A DNA stretch of 64,000 nucleotides from Lumbricus rubellus (Eukaryota; Annelida; Clitellata; Crassiclitellata; Lumbricidae). The translations under genes were made by a program, and so were the position numbers. Shown here piece by piece: positions 10,021 through 23,756 of the stretch. The DNA lies in assembly GCA_945859605.1 (NCBI GenBank), contig OX243818.1, positions 33,586,507 through 33,650,506 of the forward strand. Direction: 5' to 3'. The notes under the pieces were generated by a model. The model was given only the letters and a program-made list of their open reading frames with translations, was not told the DNA's origin and ran no database searches. How positions within the stretch are numbered: the stretch's first letter is position 1; each line of letters opens with the position of its first letter.

Positions 10021-12430
10021 ACTAGCTCTAATAAAACTAATAATGATAGCCTTAAGTTACATGGACTTTTGCTAAATGTTAGGACATAAATATTCTACTT
10101 TATACATATAAAAATGTAGGCTCACGGGCCGTATGTTGGCACTTGGCAACCTCTACTGTACAGTGTAGCATATAAAATAAAATGATGTCATTTTATAATA
10201 CGTCACATAGAATCTATAGAGTGTGGGTCAGCTAGGAGGACCTAAGTATTTAACAAAAAAAATAAATCTCACCAGAATTTCTGGTTGTTTTAGAGATGAA
10301 TCTGCCTGATAATTGAACCCCAATAGGGGTCCACACATGTGCGAAAGTTATGTAGCCAAACTAAGAAAATACAAAACGAGTAGTTTCAAATAATTTTTTC
10401 TGAGTTCTTGGCCCTTTACGATAAAAATTAGCTTATTAAAAAAAACCTGTAAGTCGGGCCCTATGCCTTAACCCACTGTAATAAATATGTTCATGGTGGA
10501 CTGGTGGATTCACAAAAGGGGTCACTCGAGGGAAATCATGGCACCCGGGCTAGCACTAGCCTTATTGCGGCCTTCCTAGTCAAGAGCAGTGCTTGTTCAC
10601 GAACGCTGAATTTGATTTCGCATAACGCTATATACGTCAAAGTTCCATAATTTTAGCCAAACCTTTGATGCCATAGGCCATGCTAATCATGCAACATGAT
10701 TGCACATACATGGAATGCTATATACTCAGCGGTCAGATGCAGTAAAACCATACTAAAACGTTACATTTCAGGTACGGGTCAATCTATAATAGTTCAGATC
10801 ACAAATCTGAGGTTACGGGTATCTACTTTCTGAATGTGATCTGGTTGATGTAACAGGACCTCTACTCGCACCGTATAGACTCATGGAGAAAGAAATAACT
10901 GAAGAGGTACTGAATAAATTTACTGAACACAAATACGAACAAGTGTAAACGTAGCTCATTACAACGACCGAATCTTTAAGAACGCATTTAAACAATCAAA
11001 TTTAAACGTTTAATTCGAACAATAAAAATTATCAGCTGGCTGTCTATTCTATTTCGATACATCCATTCCTTTCAACAAGACAGTCCTTACTCTTAGAGAG
11101 CAAGGCTGAAGGTTTTCTCAATAGCAGACACATTCAACATACTGCATGTACATATAAAAATAAACATGCCTAAACCCTAAAATTAGCGTGCAACACTCTC
11201 ACAACAAACCAAATCTGATTGGTTGATTTAAGTGCAGTTGGACAGCTAGATGAATATGATTGGTAGGGAGTGTCCAATCTGACATCAAGTCAAATGCGAT
11301 TGGATAAACTTTTAACAACTACATCGTGCAATTCAGACTTAATTTGTTGATCGTCACCAATAATAGTACAGTGCGAGACAGAAAAAGATTATCAAAAAAG
11401 AAATAATAAAATTTAAAACAATCTAAGTAATTTTGAATACTCGAAAAACCAAGTCGACTGTAGAATTGAATCCAATGATATAATCTTTCGACAATGAAGC
11501 TTACAATTTAATTCCATTCCAAGCAACTCCACTCCACATCTGCAGAGCTGCTAAGGCGGCAATACAGAGTAACATAAACTGGAAATTTATAGACCACAAA
11601 AGGAGCAAAAAACCCATTTCATAGGTCCTCTACTTTCAGAATCAAATGATGGTACTGCTACAGCTACACTTTTCGTTGCAAAAGATTTGCTCAAAATCTC
11701 TTCACAGAGGATATGCTTAAATCAACAAAAAAAAAACTCATAAAAAAAAATCCAAAACAGAAACATTCTTCAGAACCAGGATTCAAACAAAAACCAAGAT
11801 CGATGCTAATTTCGTATTAGAAGTGGAAATCTTTAAAGTTTTCGTTGAATTCCCATTTTAAATGCATTACTCTTTTGTAATGTATGCATCTCCAGGCTTT
11901 TTAAAAAGCACAATGTTTGAGGCATCTTTGTACATGCATACATCAAACACAACGCAAAAATATAAGTAACAAGGCTGTTGAAATGCATGTAAGCATGTTC
12001 AGACACATGCATAAGTACCCGGAGTGTCAAACAGTTCCTATCAATAACCTCTTAAATGCATGGCAGAGTATAACTGCTCTAATATCAAACTGTGCTGTAT
12101 GGGAATTTTTTGCAATGTCATTTACAATGAAACCATTTAGAAAAGAACAGGCTTCTCAAATCTTCTAATGCCACCATTCCAACACTATCAGCCAATCAAG
12201 TGTCTGCTCAGAACTTGTAAGCAGTTGCCGATAGCACCATGCTAAACAAGACTTGCAATTCGCTACCATGGACAGAGCCCACAAGATGGCTGTTGCGTTA
12301 ATTAACAATCTTTATGTTGACGTGTTTTAAATTGAAAGTTTGAATAAACAGCCAAACTAGAAAATTAAATGGTCTTTGTAAAAGATGTTAGAAGCAACAG
12401 ATGAAAATTTATCTGATCACTAACTAGTTG
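10021..12430. other. Intergenic and probable 3' UTR of the glutamine-rich gene
   Basis: No exon or known repeat is recognised. Part is expected to be 3' UTR of the minus-strand gene ending at 13098, but I found no convincing polyadenylation signal that fixes its end. Confidence 0.35.
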
Positions 12431-12860
12431 GCATGCTGCTCAGATCCGATAATTCTAAGATAACTTTAGATGATGTGAAATATCCTGATATCTGAGATAA
12501 CTTCTGACAACATTAAATATCTTGATATCTTAGATGCCTTCAGACAACTTTTTATATCCTGAAATGTCTTGTGAAACCTTGAAATGATTTCAGGTAACTC
12601 CTCAAAATATATTGAAATCCTCAAAATATACAGATATTTTTAGTTGGCTTCAGATATCTCAAGATAATAATGTCTTTAGATGTCTTTAGATATCTCTAGC
12701 ATCTTCAGATGTCTTTGGATATCATTTCCATGATAAACCCAAGATACTATAGAAGGTCCCATCTCAGGATATTAAAAGATATCCTCACATCATATCATTT
12801 TTGAAATCTCTATACATTCTAGATATGACCACACATCTTAGAATATCTTAAGATAATGAA
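12430..12860. repeat. Degenerate AGATATC-rich repeat region
   Basis: Many variants of the words AGATATC, TCTTTAGATG and CTTCAGA occur over about 430 bp at irregular short spacing. It looks like an old, diverged tandem array lying 240 bp beyond the stop codon of the glutamine-rich gene. Confidence 0.4.
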
Positions 12861-13097
12861 AACAGCTTAAAATGGTTATTATTTTAACTAACTTCAACTC
12901 CAAATTCGTGTCGAACGCAAACAGTCACATTGTAAACTGCAAATCAAGTCCAAACAAACATCCGTCGAGTAATGAGCCGCGCAATAAACTTGCCAAATTC
13001 GTTACCAAATTCTAAAACAGTTTGTGACTCTTCAGTACAGTTTTAAGTACAGTTCGTTTTCAATTAGGCCAGTGTCCCCCTTCACGGCCTCATCCTA

Positions 13098-16000
13098 CTA
13101 GAGTGTCCCTGCAGTTGCTGTGTCCCCTTCCACAGCCTCGTCCTCTGTCTTGATGATGATGTACCTTTCAAGCAGACCCTTAAGATCTAGGAAGAGCTGA
13201 AACAGAGACAAGACAGACATTTGTGTCAGCAGACACGAGGAAAATCAACGCCATTAGTGTCTAATAAGAATGTCTAGGTACGGATTTTATTATATCAGAG
13301 ATTCAAGATCCAATATATCAGAGATTAGAAACACCTGTTCACTGCAATTAGATTTTAATTATTTATAACTGAAAATCAAATTGATGACATTACTCTCAAT
13401 TATTCCAATTAGATTACGTAATAACCATGAAAAAAATGATTAATATATTTGAATAAATCGTTCTATAGATCTGATTTGAGAGTGGTCACCATACTATTGA
13501 CTACTCATCCTGTAATTTTGAAAATCCGAGTCTGAGCCCCTCCCAAAGTTGATTAAATTGTGTAGGGACATTAAGTTCTCAATGCACAATAACTCCGCAC
13601 TGTCAATTTTATAGACAACTAGCTGAACCCGGCCACGCGTTGCTGTGGCTGAAAGGAGGCTCTCCCCCTTCCCCTCCCCTCCCCTCCCCTTCCCCCTCCA
13701 CTCCCCTTCCCCACCCCCTCCCCCCTCCCCTCCCCTCCCTTTCCCCCTCCCACTCCCCTCCCTCCCCTCCCCCTCCGCTCCCTCCCCACCGTCTTCGTCC
13801 CGCTCCCTCCGCTCCTTTCCTCCGTCGCATCGTCCATTCGAAGCCCAAAGGCCGCTTTGGGAAAAGCTAGGCCTCTTTGGTCAATTAATCGCGACTCGTT
13901 TATGACGTCACAGCACTCGACCTCATTGATGTTTCGTCTGCTGTTTTTGGAGACGGCGTTTCTGAAATCTGGCAGCCGTGTGGAACGTGTTTATTTGCAA
14001 ATGGCGGGCGAACGGATTGCAAAGTTCACTTTTTGTGGAAACGGTTGGGTTTTTTCGGGTGAAAACATCTTAACACACGGTTGTATGGGAATGGAAGGTG
14101 TTGTAAAATTTTCAAAACAATCGGTGCGTGACTTTCAGCGTGGTAATGTTCCGAACTATTGGAAAGTTCATTTTTATTTATATAGATAAAACGTGTACAT
14201 CAAATCAGTAATAATAAATCATATAGTCAGTTAGATTTGAATCTGTCACTAACCTGCTGAACCCATATCCTGTTCTGGATGCATTCTTCGATTGCCTCTT
14301 CGTAACTCTTCCCATTCGTCGTACTCTTCACGTAGTTCACCTGCAAAAACACGATGACGACCTTAGAGATGATCAACATCTGATTGGTTCCAGTCACGAT
14401 GATGTTTCATTCTAGTTGGGTTCTTATTCCATCAGAAAATATATAACCACATTAACCAGAGACAATTAATAATAATAATGACAATTTATATGGCACCATA
14501 ACGCGGCCATACTGCTACAAGGGCACCTGACAGTGTTTGAGAATCGGATGAAAGTGAGGAATAGAGCTGGCACTGAATGAGAATGAAGAAAATATGTGTA
14601 AATAAACACAAGGATTGAGTGGGAGGGAAGTAAATGAAGATAAATAAGGAAGAAGAGAAATAAGAATAATTATGGTTAAGTGCAAATGAAAATAATGATT
14701 GGTGAGGATGAAAAGTAATATAAATGTAAATAAGATAATTATGATACTGGTGAAGTTAACAAGGATGCAGAATAAACAATATGAAGGGAATACAGTGGAG
14801 ACAAGGATCAAGATAAAGAAGGATGTAAAGAAAGAAAGTAACAACTTACTTACAGAGACACGTAGGGCAATTAAGAAGATAAGAAACAATAATGATAAAG
14901 ACAAACGAGGATGATGACAAGGATGCGCATCAAACCCATAACGATAATAATGACAAAGCTGATAGAAATAGAGAACTTACTTCCTCGCGACACTTTCTGA
15001 AGAGCAGGAACTTGAAGTGGTGCAGGGAATGATAGATTCCCAAGTTGTCGAACGTTGCCTTGCCAATTACAAACTCCTGCAACAATAGAACGCAACAATA
15101 GAATGAAAACAGATATTTAAGTCGAGGTCAATATATGAAATAAGGCATCGCATAAAAACGCCCAATCTCATCAAATCAAACCTTAATTAACTCAACAGAA
15201 TCTTCAGAGTCCGTTATTACCGGAAATCCACCGATTGGCTTTAAATGATCACAGGGTCCCACCAGCAGTGAGTTCCCTAGTTTGTGGCTTGCAAATATTC
15301 AAGCTCTTTGTAGGCTTATACTTCTTCTACTGTGCACTATTTTCGAACTGGTGTAATTCTAGTTCTTACTGACATTTAACATCATCCATTCTAGTGCCAA
15401 GATTTGTTTCTGTTCTTTGATTGGCACTACATAAATTACAACGTGAAGGTGACATTGAGCTGACCTTGGCATTGGCGACCGTTGTTTCTGACTCGACTGC
15501 GAGGAAGTTGCGGTCGTAGGTCTGTCCGTAGAACTTGACGGTCATGATGCCCTTGTTCGCCCCAGGAGTCGCCTAGAAAGAGTCAGATGAATTGATAGAG
15601 CACATAACGAGAAGGGAACCTAATATATTAACTACAACTTCACCTCTGCCTGAAGTGCAATCCCAAGTTTGGCTAAAGGAGGGTGACCTATTAATCACGG
15701 ATCTGCAGACATAGCATTGCTAAACAGCAAATACTAAACCTAAACTACTTTCAAGAATATACTCAATGCGCTAACCAAGATTTGGTTTGGCAAAAACAGA
15801 GATTAAAAAACCCCATTAAGTCATAGGAAATTCAAAAGTCCAGCAGGTAACTTTCAGTCAATAATCAGTAAAAGACAGTCATTCATCCAGCCAGTCAATT
15901 ATATTCATTGCTGCCAGTAAGTCAATCAATTACAAGAATTGCTAGAATTAATTATCTTTTGAGGGTGGCCAGTCCACTCCTTTGCTGTCTTTTAACAAAT

Positions 16001-19000
16001 TAATGCCTTGAAACACTACTAATTTTTTCATTCCATTATTGCAAGGCCACGGGACGTAAGAAATCATAACAACAATATTTAGCAAGGTTATCAAGAGTAC
16101 AATAAGACGACTTCAGATGAAAAACGAAAATTAACCTGGCAAAGAGTGACCTGGTCAGTTCGCAGTCCAACCACAGCATAGCAAGACCAGGCTTCAAGCT
16201 CCGCCTGTAAATAATATATATATAGTAATTAATGCAACAGCAACTTATTTATAAGCACAATTTATATATTGTTCACACATGCTCAAAGCAGATCAGTTCC
16301 AATGTTTTCACGTACGTCTTTTGAAGTGTCCTCTTCAAAGTCAGTGATTTCACGGCTGTCAAACAGTGGATCTACACCACAAAAATCGCTAAACCAACCA
16401 CAAACCTCAAGCGTCCCCTACTCCCCTTCTACTGTCTCAAAACCACTTTCTTTTCTTATTCGCATACTTGGAGCACCTCTGATTGGCGCGCACAGTAAAA
16501 GGCACTATATAAATTTAAAGATACAGCACAATACAGTCTGAACTTACTGACATGATCCGAGTGTATGTGCCATGAAGTGGTTTTAAATGTCCCTCAAAGC
16601 TATCAGCTTAACACGTCATTTCTGAGCACCTCTGTATGGTCATTCTGCGAGAGGCGCTACATAAATGCATAGATACAATACAATACAATCATTTAGGTCA
16701 ACTCAGCATACATGGGTGGCAATGATTTTTGCACTATCTATCCCTTTTACACATGATCTGATTCACACATTGTATCATAAGATTTGTAACGTATGTCCCA
16801 CCATGACGTCCCTGTCAATGAGTAAACACAGTACCTTGAAGTCATCGTTCCAGGTGATTTCTGACAGAACGGCTTGTTCCGCTTCCATGAGCAGATGATC
16901 GATTTGGTTCATCGGCGTTAGATAATAGTCGACTGCAAACATCAATCACGCATCAACTCATTTTCAACATAATATAACACAAAGCATAGATATCTACCTG
17001 CTATTCATGCAAGACATATCGCCATCAAAATTCAGCCACTACTCGATCTATGGCTATCAATAGATGAACCTATTATTGTGAACACAAAACTCTGTAAACA
17101 ACATTTTTAAAGTTTGAAAGGTGATAAGGCAAGGATGAGAGGATGATCACCTTTCTGTTCCTGAACTGCAAGCAGGTAGTTTGAGTCGACCGCATGATTG
17201 AGAAGCATTTGAACGTAGATATTGAAGAGCTGCAGCAGAGGATTCTGCTCCAAACTACAACCAATCAAATCATTGAAAATAATCATACACTCTAGTTAAT
17301 TAGCCAATCAAGCAACCCATAGTCTATCAATCAACTAGCCAATCCCTGATCCAATTAATCAATCAAACCATCACAATCAGTAAACCAGACTTCAAATGCA
17401 TAGCAAGTGTCCTGAAAGATATTTACTAAAAACATCAAATTAACTTACATCAGTATAAATTAATCAAATATCATTCAGCAAATTCATCTATCATACTCAT
17501 CAGCCGTACCTGCTCTCCAGCATTTTCTGGTGGGGCATGGAAGTCAAACGGTGAGAGAGCGCTCCACGCGTAACATGGATAATAAATGTTTGAGTCAACA
17601 CTCAGGCAGCCAATGATGAGGACTGTATGCAAGATGTTGCATTGTTATGTGAGCATTTGAATAAGGACAATATAAAATAGCTGCATTGTCTCGTCGTACC
17701 TGTCATCTGGCGCCTTTGTCTTGTACTTGTCGAGAACGTGGACTGTGATGTCCTGTTTGCGTCCAACCGTTGTCGCCGTCTGACTGATCACCTCAACCAT
17801 GATCGGTTTGAAATTGTCACGTATGTCGCCTGACCAGCTTGAGTACTGCGTCCACACAAGCACACAACTTCAGGTAGGATACTTTAGACACAACTCATTC
17901 ATTGCTCAAGGTGAGTTAGACTAGGAAATCAAGTAGAATTTTTTTAACAGATTCTCATTTTTTTAAATCAAACCCTTCTCAATTATATTATTATTATTAT
18001 AAAAACCACTGTAAAAATATGAATATGAGGTGGTTTTGTGGTCTCTAGAACTCTGTTTATATATAAACAACTCAAGACTTACTCTTTGGCTGTGCATGGA
18101 TTGGGAGCACTTTGAATAGTTATCTATGAAGGAGAGCTACATAAATTACATAGACAGATAGATAATTTATCAGAAGCAACGTGAGAAGATTTGTAGAATA
18201 ACCAATGAGATAAAAGCCAGTCTTAAGATGTCTCTACTGGAAGAGAATAAGTTTGAGATTTAAAAACATGGTCAGTTCCACTCCTTGAAAACAGCAGTAT
18301 AGACCGCATAAGAACTTCATATCCACAGCACTTACAAGAGGGTTTACCCTTCCAACCCCTTCTACATCACAGCCTGTATTAGATTTAGATCAGAGACTTT
18401 GACTTACTACAGAAGCCGACTTGTGCACGAGAATTCCATCTTCAAACGAAGGATCGAATTTCTGAAGCAGCTTTCCATTTTCAATCCTCCAAATCGGATA
18501 GCTATCCAGCTTATAAGCATCCTTGCGATCGATAACAAAATCACCTTTCTGAAACGAATATCAAACATATTGTTCATCATCACTATCACTACAACCACAA
18601 CTACAACCTTTCTAAATAAATCCATTGCCACCACCTGTACCATCATCACTACCACATCCTACCATCATCACCGACAACTACCACTTTTAACACCGTCATT
18701 ACTTTCACCACCATTTCCAGCACCATTTCCACCACTTTTCCACCCCCATAATCACTTTCATTACGACCACCACCACGACAAACTAGCAATGTAATACCTG
18801 AAAGCAGTGTGGCTCGCTCTGTGTGACGTGGATGACCGCACTGTCAGGCACCGTCGATTCAAGAAGTGACATAACGCCAAGATGGCGATCCGTCTCCGAA
18901 ACCGCTGGTCGCCTAGGCAACGAACAAATCCATAAATAACAATTGATGCATGCCATGATGAACCACTTCCATTGTTATATTTAATACAATTTACTATCAA

Positions 19001-22000
19001 CGTCAATAAATTACATATAATAAAAATTATTATGTACCGAAAACTACCGATTGTACCGGTATTACCCAAACTCATACGTTCCTTAAAAGTGCTAAGAAAT
19101 TCACCACACATAGCAACCACAACGACAATACACTAAGGAATATCAAGCCCATCTCAAGTGCGGTCAGTAGCTCACAATGTCACTTAATTACTTTGGATGC
19201 AGGACATTGCAAATACGGTTGTATTGTATTCAGCAATTGCCAGGGACAAGGTATTCATGCAGGTTTCACTCACATCTCAGGTCTTATCAATTGATGAGTG
19301 CCCAAGAAGAAAAAAATTGATGAATCTTTTAAAATCAGAGCTCTTGATAATCTTTCAACACAGGTTAAACAAAAAGCCTTAGTCTACGCATGTACATACC
19401 CTGCACTTGAACTTCGACCCCGGCCGCGACCTCTCCCACGAGTCGGATTAGAGTCATCCTACGCAAATGACCAATTGCACAAGTGAGGTAAAGTAACACA
19501 AAAAATATAGAAAACTTACAGATAAAAGATTAGATTAAACAGACACAGACAGACACAGACAGACACAGTCAGATGGGAACATGTAGATTTCCAAACAAAT
19601 GGACTTACACATTTAAGAAAAGACGGATAAATAACTGTCACGGCTTTTAAGACGAAGCTACAGAAACTGGGTTATTAATCATTCCACGTTAATTTGCAAT
19701 GATTCTCACAAACCATTTAAAACTCTTGAACATCATTAGCTATATAACTCAGTATTTGCCCTGGTCAATGACAGTGAGCATAAAACATCCATCATAGAAG
19801 TACCTTGCTATCAATGAAGCCACATAAATTTCCATAATTACAATTATCAGTGCATGTTCAATCTTGAGTAATAACAATTGAAAGTGATTAGTATTAGAAT
19901 GTGTTCAAATATGAGAGTAGCCAACCTGTTTTTTCGAATCAAAGTCATCTTCTGAGAGTCTGTACATCTTCTCAGCGTTCTCTAATGAACCGTCCTCACC
20001 TTCACTGTCCAGCTGACTTCGCTTTCCTACAAGTAACATAACGATGTGAAAGAGTAACATAACATCGTTGAAATGTCACAAAACAATGGGGCACAGAGAC
20101 ATTTTTTAACCTAGCAAGACCTGTAACAAACACATCAATTAATACTAACTCAAACCCAATATTTATTTATGTTGCTTATAAACTGAACTTATACATAAAA
20201 CCTTTGTAAAATTAGTTATATGTAACATGCTGCGTTCTGCCAGCCTGAAGTGTTGATTAAACGAAAATTGATTGATTGACAAAAGATTGGGAATGGCAGG
20301 CCTCCAATGGACCACATAACTGAACAAGGTGTGACTGGCTGGACAATATGAATGTGATTCAATCACCAAGCAATTCATTTACCAAACAACTTTCTCAACA
20401 ATTGAACAACGTAAGTCTTACTTTTCCCAACAGTCGCTTTCCCCTTCTCTACTTGATCCTCAACGCTCTTCGTCACAATGTAAGATCCACCGGTCGGATC
20501 ACTCGCATCCGTATAGATGATCGTCATCGGCGTGCCCTTGTACTTCTTCTGAAGGTCGTCCTTCGCCTTCGACCCAGACTCTGGCGGCACGTACTTCGGC
20601 ATTGGCGGCTTGCCCGTGATCGCGCTGTTCGCAACGCTCGACAACGTCTCTGTTCCTTTGCCCTGAACGAAATCGAGGAACGAGTGGAGAAACCCGCTGT
20701 AGGGAATTACCCGTGGTTCCACTTCGCCGGAAGCCTGCGACGGGTCCTCGTCACGCGTTGGTGACGCCAGGTAGCTGAATTCGCCGTCATCGTATTCGCC
20801 TGGTGCGGCCGTCACAAACTGGACGCCCATCGACGCATGAGCGGACATGTCGTCGTTTGACTCCGTCTTGACGTAATCGGCGCCGGCAGCAAATGAGTCG
20901 ACCTCTGATCCAGTGCCAGCCTCCTGCAGCATCGCCATCTCTTGAAGACGCAGCGCCTCAGATTGATCCGCCGCAGCCGCCTGCTGCATCATGAAAGTCG
21001 CCGCATCTGTCGTCTCCGGACCGTTCTCGCCGCCTTCGATGACAAACTCGTACTTGGACCAATCGATCGGAAGACCTTTGTCGACCATTTCCTGCAGCTC
21101 CGGAGGCAGGGTCTGTCCGGCCTGAAGGATGAAATCCTGTCCGCCTAGCTTGATCGTCGACGCTCCATCTCCCTCTCGTGAAAACTGTGCCGTCGATTCC
21201 GTTCCGCCCGTGTATCCATCCCCAGACATCATCACAATCTGCATCCCATCATCTGTAGTCGTGGCGATGGTGCCATCAAGACCGGCCTGCAGGTACTGCT
21301 GCCCGTCCAGACCGGTATGCAGCATGTCCTGGAGGACCATCGTAGCACTCGAAGCATCACCCGCCTGCTGCAGCTGGTAGCCAGCGAGCTGCTCCGGTTT
21401 GAGACTCTCCTGTTGAGCGCTGATCGTCGCAAGCTCATCGAGCGAGATTCCCGAGGCGACAGGGATCGCCGTAATCTCAGCACCCGGCTGCGAAGGACCA
21501 ACAATCTGGTAGGTTACGTTACCAGCCATGACGTACATGACCTCGCCAGGTCCGGGCGCAGCTGACATCATCTCTGGGGAGCAGACGAGTTGCTGGAGCA
21601 TGTTCTGGTCCAACTGGATTGACGACGTTTGCCCTGCGTCCACTTGGACCTGTGCCTGCTGGTAATTTGTCTGCAGAAGTGACATCTGTTTGCCCGCTGT
21701 CTTCTGCGCCCCGCTGCGCCCTGCTTGGCGGCCACCACGGCTCACAATGTCAGGCCGGAGAATTGACTGGCCATACTGTCGACCGGTCAGGAGGCTCTTG
21801 ACGATCTCTGTGTCGCCAGCCCCGGTCGGCTGTGAGCGGGTCGCCCCATTGACAGACTGTCGGGCAACGCGTTGACCTGCTGTTCGACCGACAACAGAAG
21901 TCGTTGCCTGGGTGCTATTCCCAGACAGGATGATGTGTTGTTGCTGGCCGCCAGTCAGAACCGTCTTGTATTGGGTCTGAGCCCCTGCAAAACGATAAGA

Positions 22001-22580
22001 AAACAACGGAAGTTAACGTAGTAATCCAACACATACATAGCTCATTTTGTGGTTTTTGAAGAACTGCCAAGAGTTGTTTCAATTTCACAGCCTTCCATGA
22101 CAGACTTACCTTTTGTGCAAGCAACATACTTACTGAAGGATATATACCAGAAACAAGTGCTAATACATGTCTGATACTTTCAAACTGATTAACCACAGCA
22201 CACTGTAGGTATCACTATATATATATCCACTTATCCAGTGCCCACCAGAAAATTCCTATGCCTCAGATAACAAGCCTGAGCAATTTGGCATGAACATAAC
22301 GACTCAGGCATGACTCACCATATTTCATGCAGAGTACAGGGTCTTTACATGGCAACCGGTTTGGACCAAGCACTTTATTTGGCTAAATTCTTGTAACCAT
22401 GCGGCATAAAACCCAAATCAATCTGAATTATGGAATCAGACAAAAAGGTTATCAGCTTAAAATGATGAACAGAGGCAGAAAACACGGCTAACCTGCAGAT
22501 GAAGCCGTTTTCTGACTGGTTCCAGACGAAGTCTGCTTTGCAATCATCTGGTTCAGTGCTTTCCACTGTGACTGATCCAT
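13098..22580 (-). CDS. Glutamine-rich nuclear-type protein, 15 coding exons, 971 aa; family uncertain
   Basis: Coding exons in transcript order: 22493-22580, 20422-21984, 19926-20026, 19400-19458, 18798-18912, 18408-18548, 17700-17845, 17510-17561, 17151-17244, 16835-16932, 16136-16204, 15465-15572, 14981-15076, 14254-14340, 13098-13196. All junctions have GT..AG and keep phase. The acceptor of 17510-17561 has a poor pyrimidine tract and is the least certain. Translation starts MDQSQWKALNQMIAKQ. Residues 30-460 are rich in Q, G, T and A, resembling an activation domain. A conserved-looking block contains SGFLHSFLDFVQGKG and PPMPKYVPP (about 460-505), then a lysine-rich segment, an RGRGRGR patch (about 590-600) and a folded C-terminal third with GDFVIDRKDAY, YPIWRIENGKLLQKF and YSSWSGDIR. 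I see a possible similarity to QSER1/PRR12-type chromatin proteins but cannot confirm it. A 5' noncoding exon is likely (acceptor just upstream of the ATG, candidate donor GTAAGT at 25611-25616). Confidence 0.8.
13616..14190 (+). repeat. Unclassified interspersed repeat inside intron 14
   Basis: It begins near CTAGCTGAACCCGGCCACGC, passes through a C-rich polypyrimidine stretch (13665-13810) and ends near TTTATTTATATAGAT. This start and end are reminiscent of widespread invertebrate interspersed repeats. It carries a plus-strand open frame of about 110 codons (13857-14189) with no recognised domain. The C-rich stretch produces long meaningless open frames on both strands. Confidence 0.4.
14463..14535 (-). 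repeat. 3' end of the CR1-like LINE, second truncated copy
   Basis: An AAT-type run is followed by TTTATATGGCACCATAACGC and a CTACAAGGGCACCT block, nearly identical to the copies at 2225 and 27170. It is a short minus-strand 3' fragment in intron 13 of the glutamine-rich gene. Confidence 0.65.
16470..16690 (+). repeat. Two SINE/LINE 3' tail fragments
   Basis: Two adjacent segments, GAGCACCTCTG...GGCACTATATAAAT (about 16472-16516) and GAGCACCTCTG...GAGGCGCTACATAAAT (about 16625-16665), share the 3' tail type of the SINE at 26970. Similar short tails occur near 15425 and 18105-18150. Confidence 0.5.
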
Positions 22581-22877
22581 TTACATGAATTTACTAACTG
22601 GAAAAAAAAACACAAAATGTTATAAAATACCTGAAATAACAAACTGAAAGCACATCAAGGCAAATGCTAACTGGGGCTATACAAATGCACAAGATGACAG
22701 TTTTCAGTTAGGGGTACATTTTCCATGGATCCGCTGGTTTTCGCACATTGCCAAGACGTGCTGTAATATTATCCTTTCTTGGTTTCAGGCAATCCAATGA
22801 ATAATTCGAAATACAAAACATCTTTGAACCTGTCTTTTCACACAATTACACTCATTGCCGAACGATAAAGGATATAA

Positions 22878-23724
22878 GGGCAATTCCATCGTTAGGGACG
22901 TGACATTTGCACAAAATCGGGCATCTATTATTATAAAAATAACATCATAATATAATGACTTTCTGTAAAGTCAATGTTTCTGGTTAATTAGGATGAGAAA
23001 GTCTATATCTCTGCCAAATTTTATTACTCTGTGAGTTTTCTTCACTGAACTGCACATGTCTGAAAGTGTTGTTAGGGACGTGACAAGCCGCGGACACCAC
23101 TTCTACGGTCACTCAGCAATATAGTAAAACTCTGCTAATTGTAGCATTTGAAAAATTCCAAATAAATATATATAATACATAGATGTGACTAGTATACCTT
23201 AAGACCAATATCTTTCTTAAATCACTCATGCAAAAGCTTTGGCATGATTTTTTAAGCGTTAGGGACGTGACGGTTTTTTGTTAGGGACGTGACGTGTGCA
23301 AATTTCAATATTGTTGAATTCAATAAATAATTTTTTAATGTTAATAATAGTATTTCTGGTATGTGAAGTTCATCAGTTTAATGTATTCTACTACATAATA
23401 TGTTTTACTGTGTATTCAATAAATATTTCTCCCCCCCCCATAGGCTGGTGCCAGGCATCATCCTTTTAATAATCAAAACTTGGGTCAACCCTACTTTTGC
23501 CACATAGATCATCCAAAAACATGCATGACTAGTTCAGCTTAGTTACTGTGCTTTAGCCCTACATATACTAGCACATAGAAATATTGCAGTTTTTCAAAAG
23601 AAAACTCCATATATTTAATAACTCAGTGCAGTAACTATTCAAGTGGTTAATCACTATGTACGGATCTCACATGTGTGTCACACGGTCGACCTCACCCTGT
23701 GGAAACTTTAAAAGACCATGCTGG

Positions 23725-23756
<32 letters not shown>

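Noticed and set aside
13609..13905. Overlapping proline-rich and glycine-rich open frames on both strands
   Set aside because: Caused by a C-rich polypyrimidine stretch inside an interspersed repeat.
20348..21875. Several plus-strand frames of 60-138 codons
   Set aside because: Antisense shadows of the GC-richer large exon 2 of the glutamine-rich gene.
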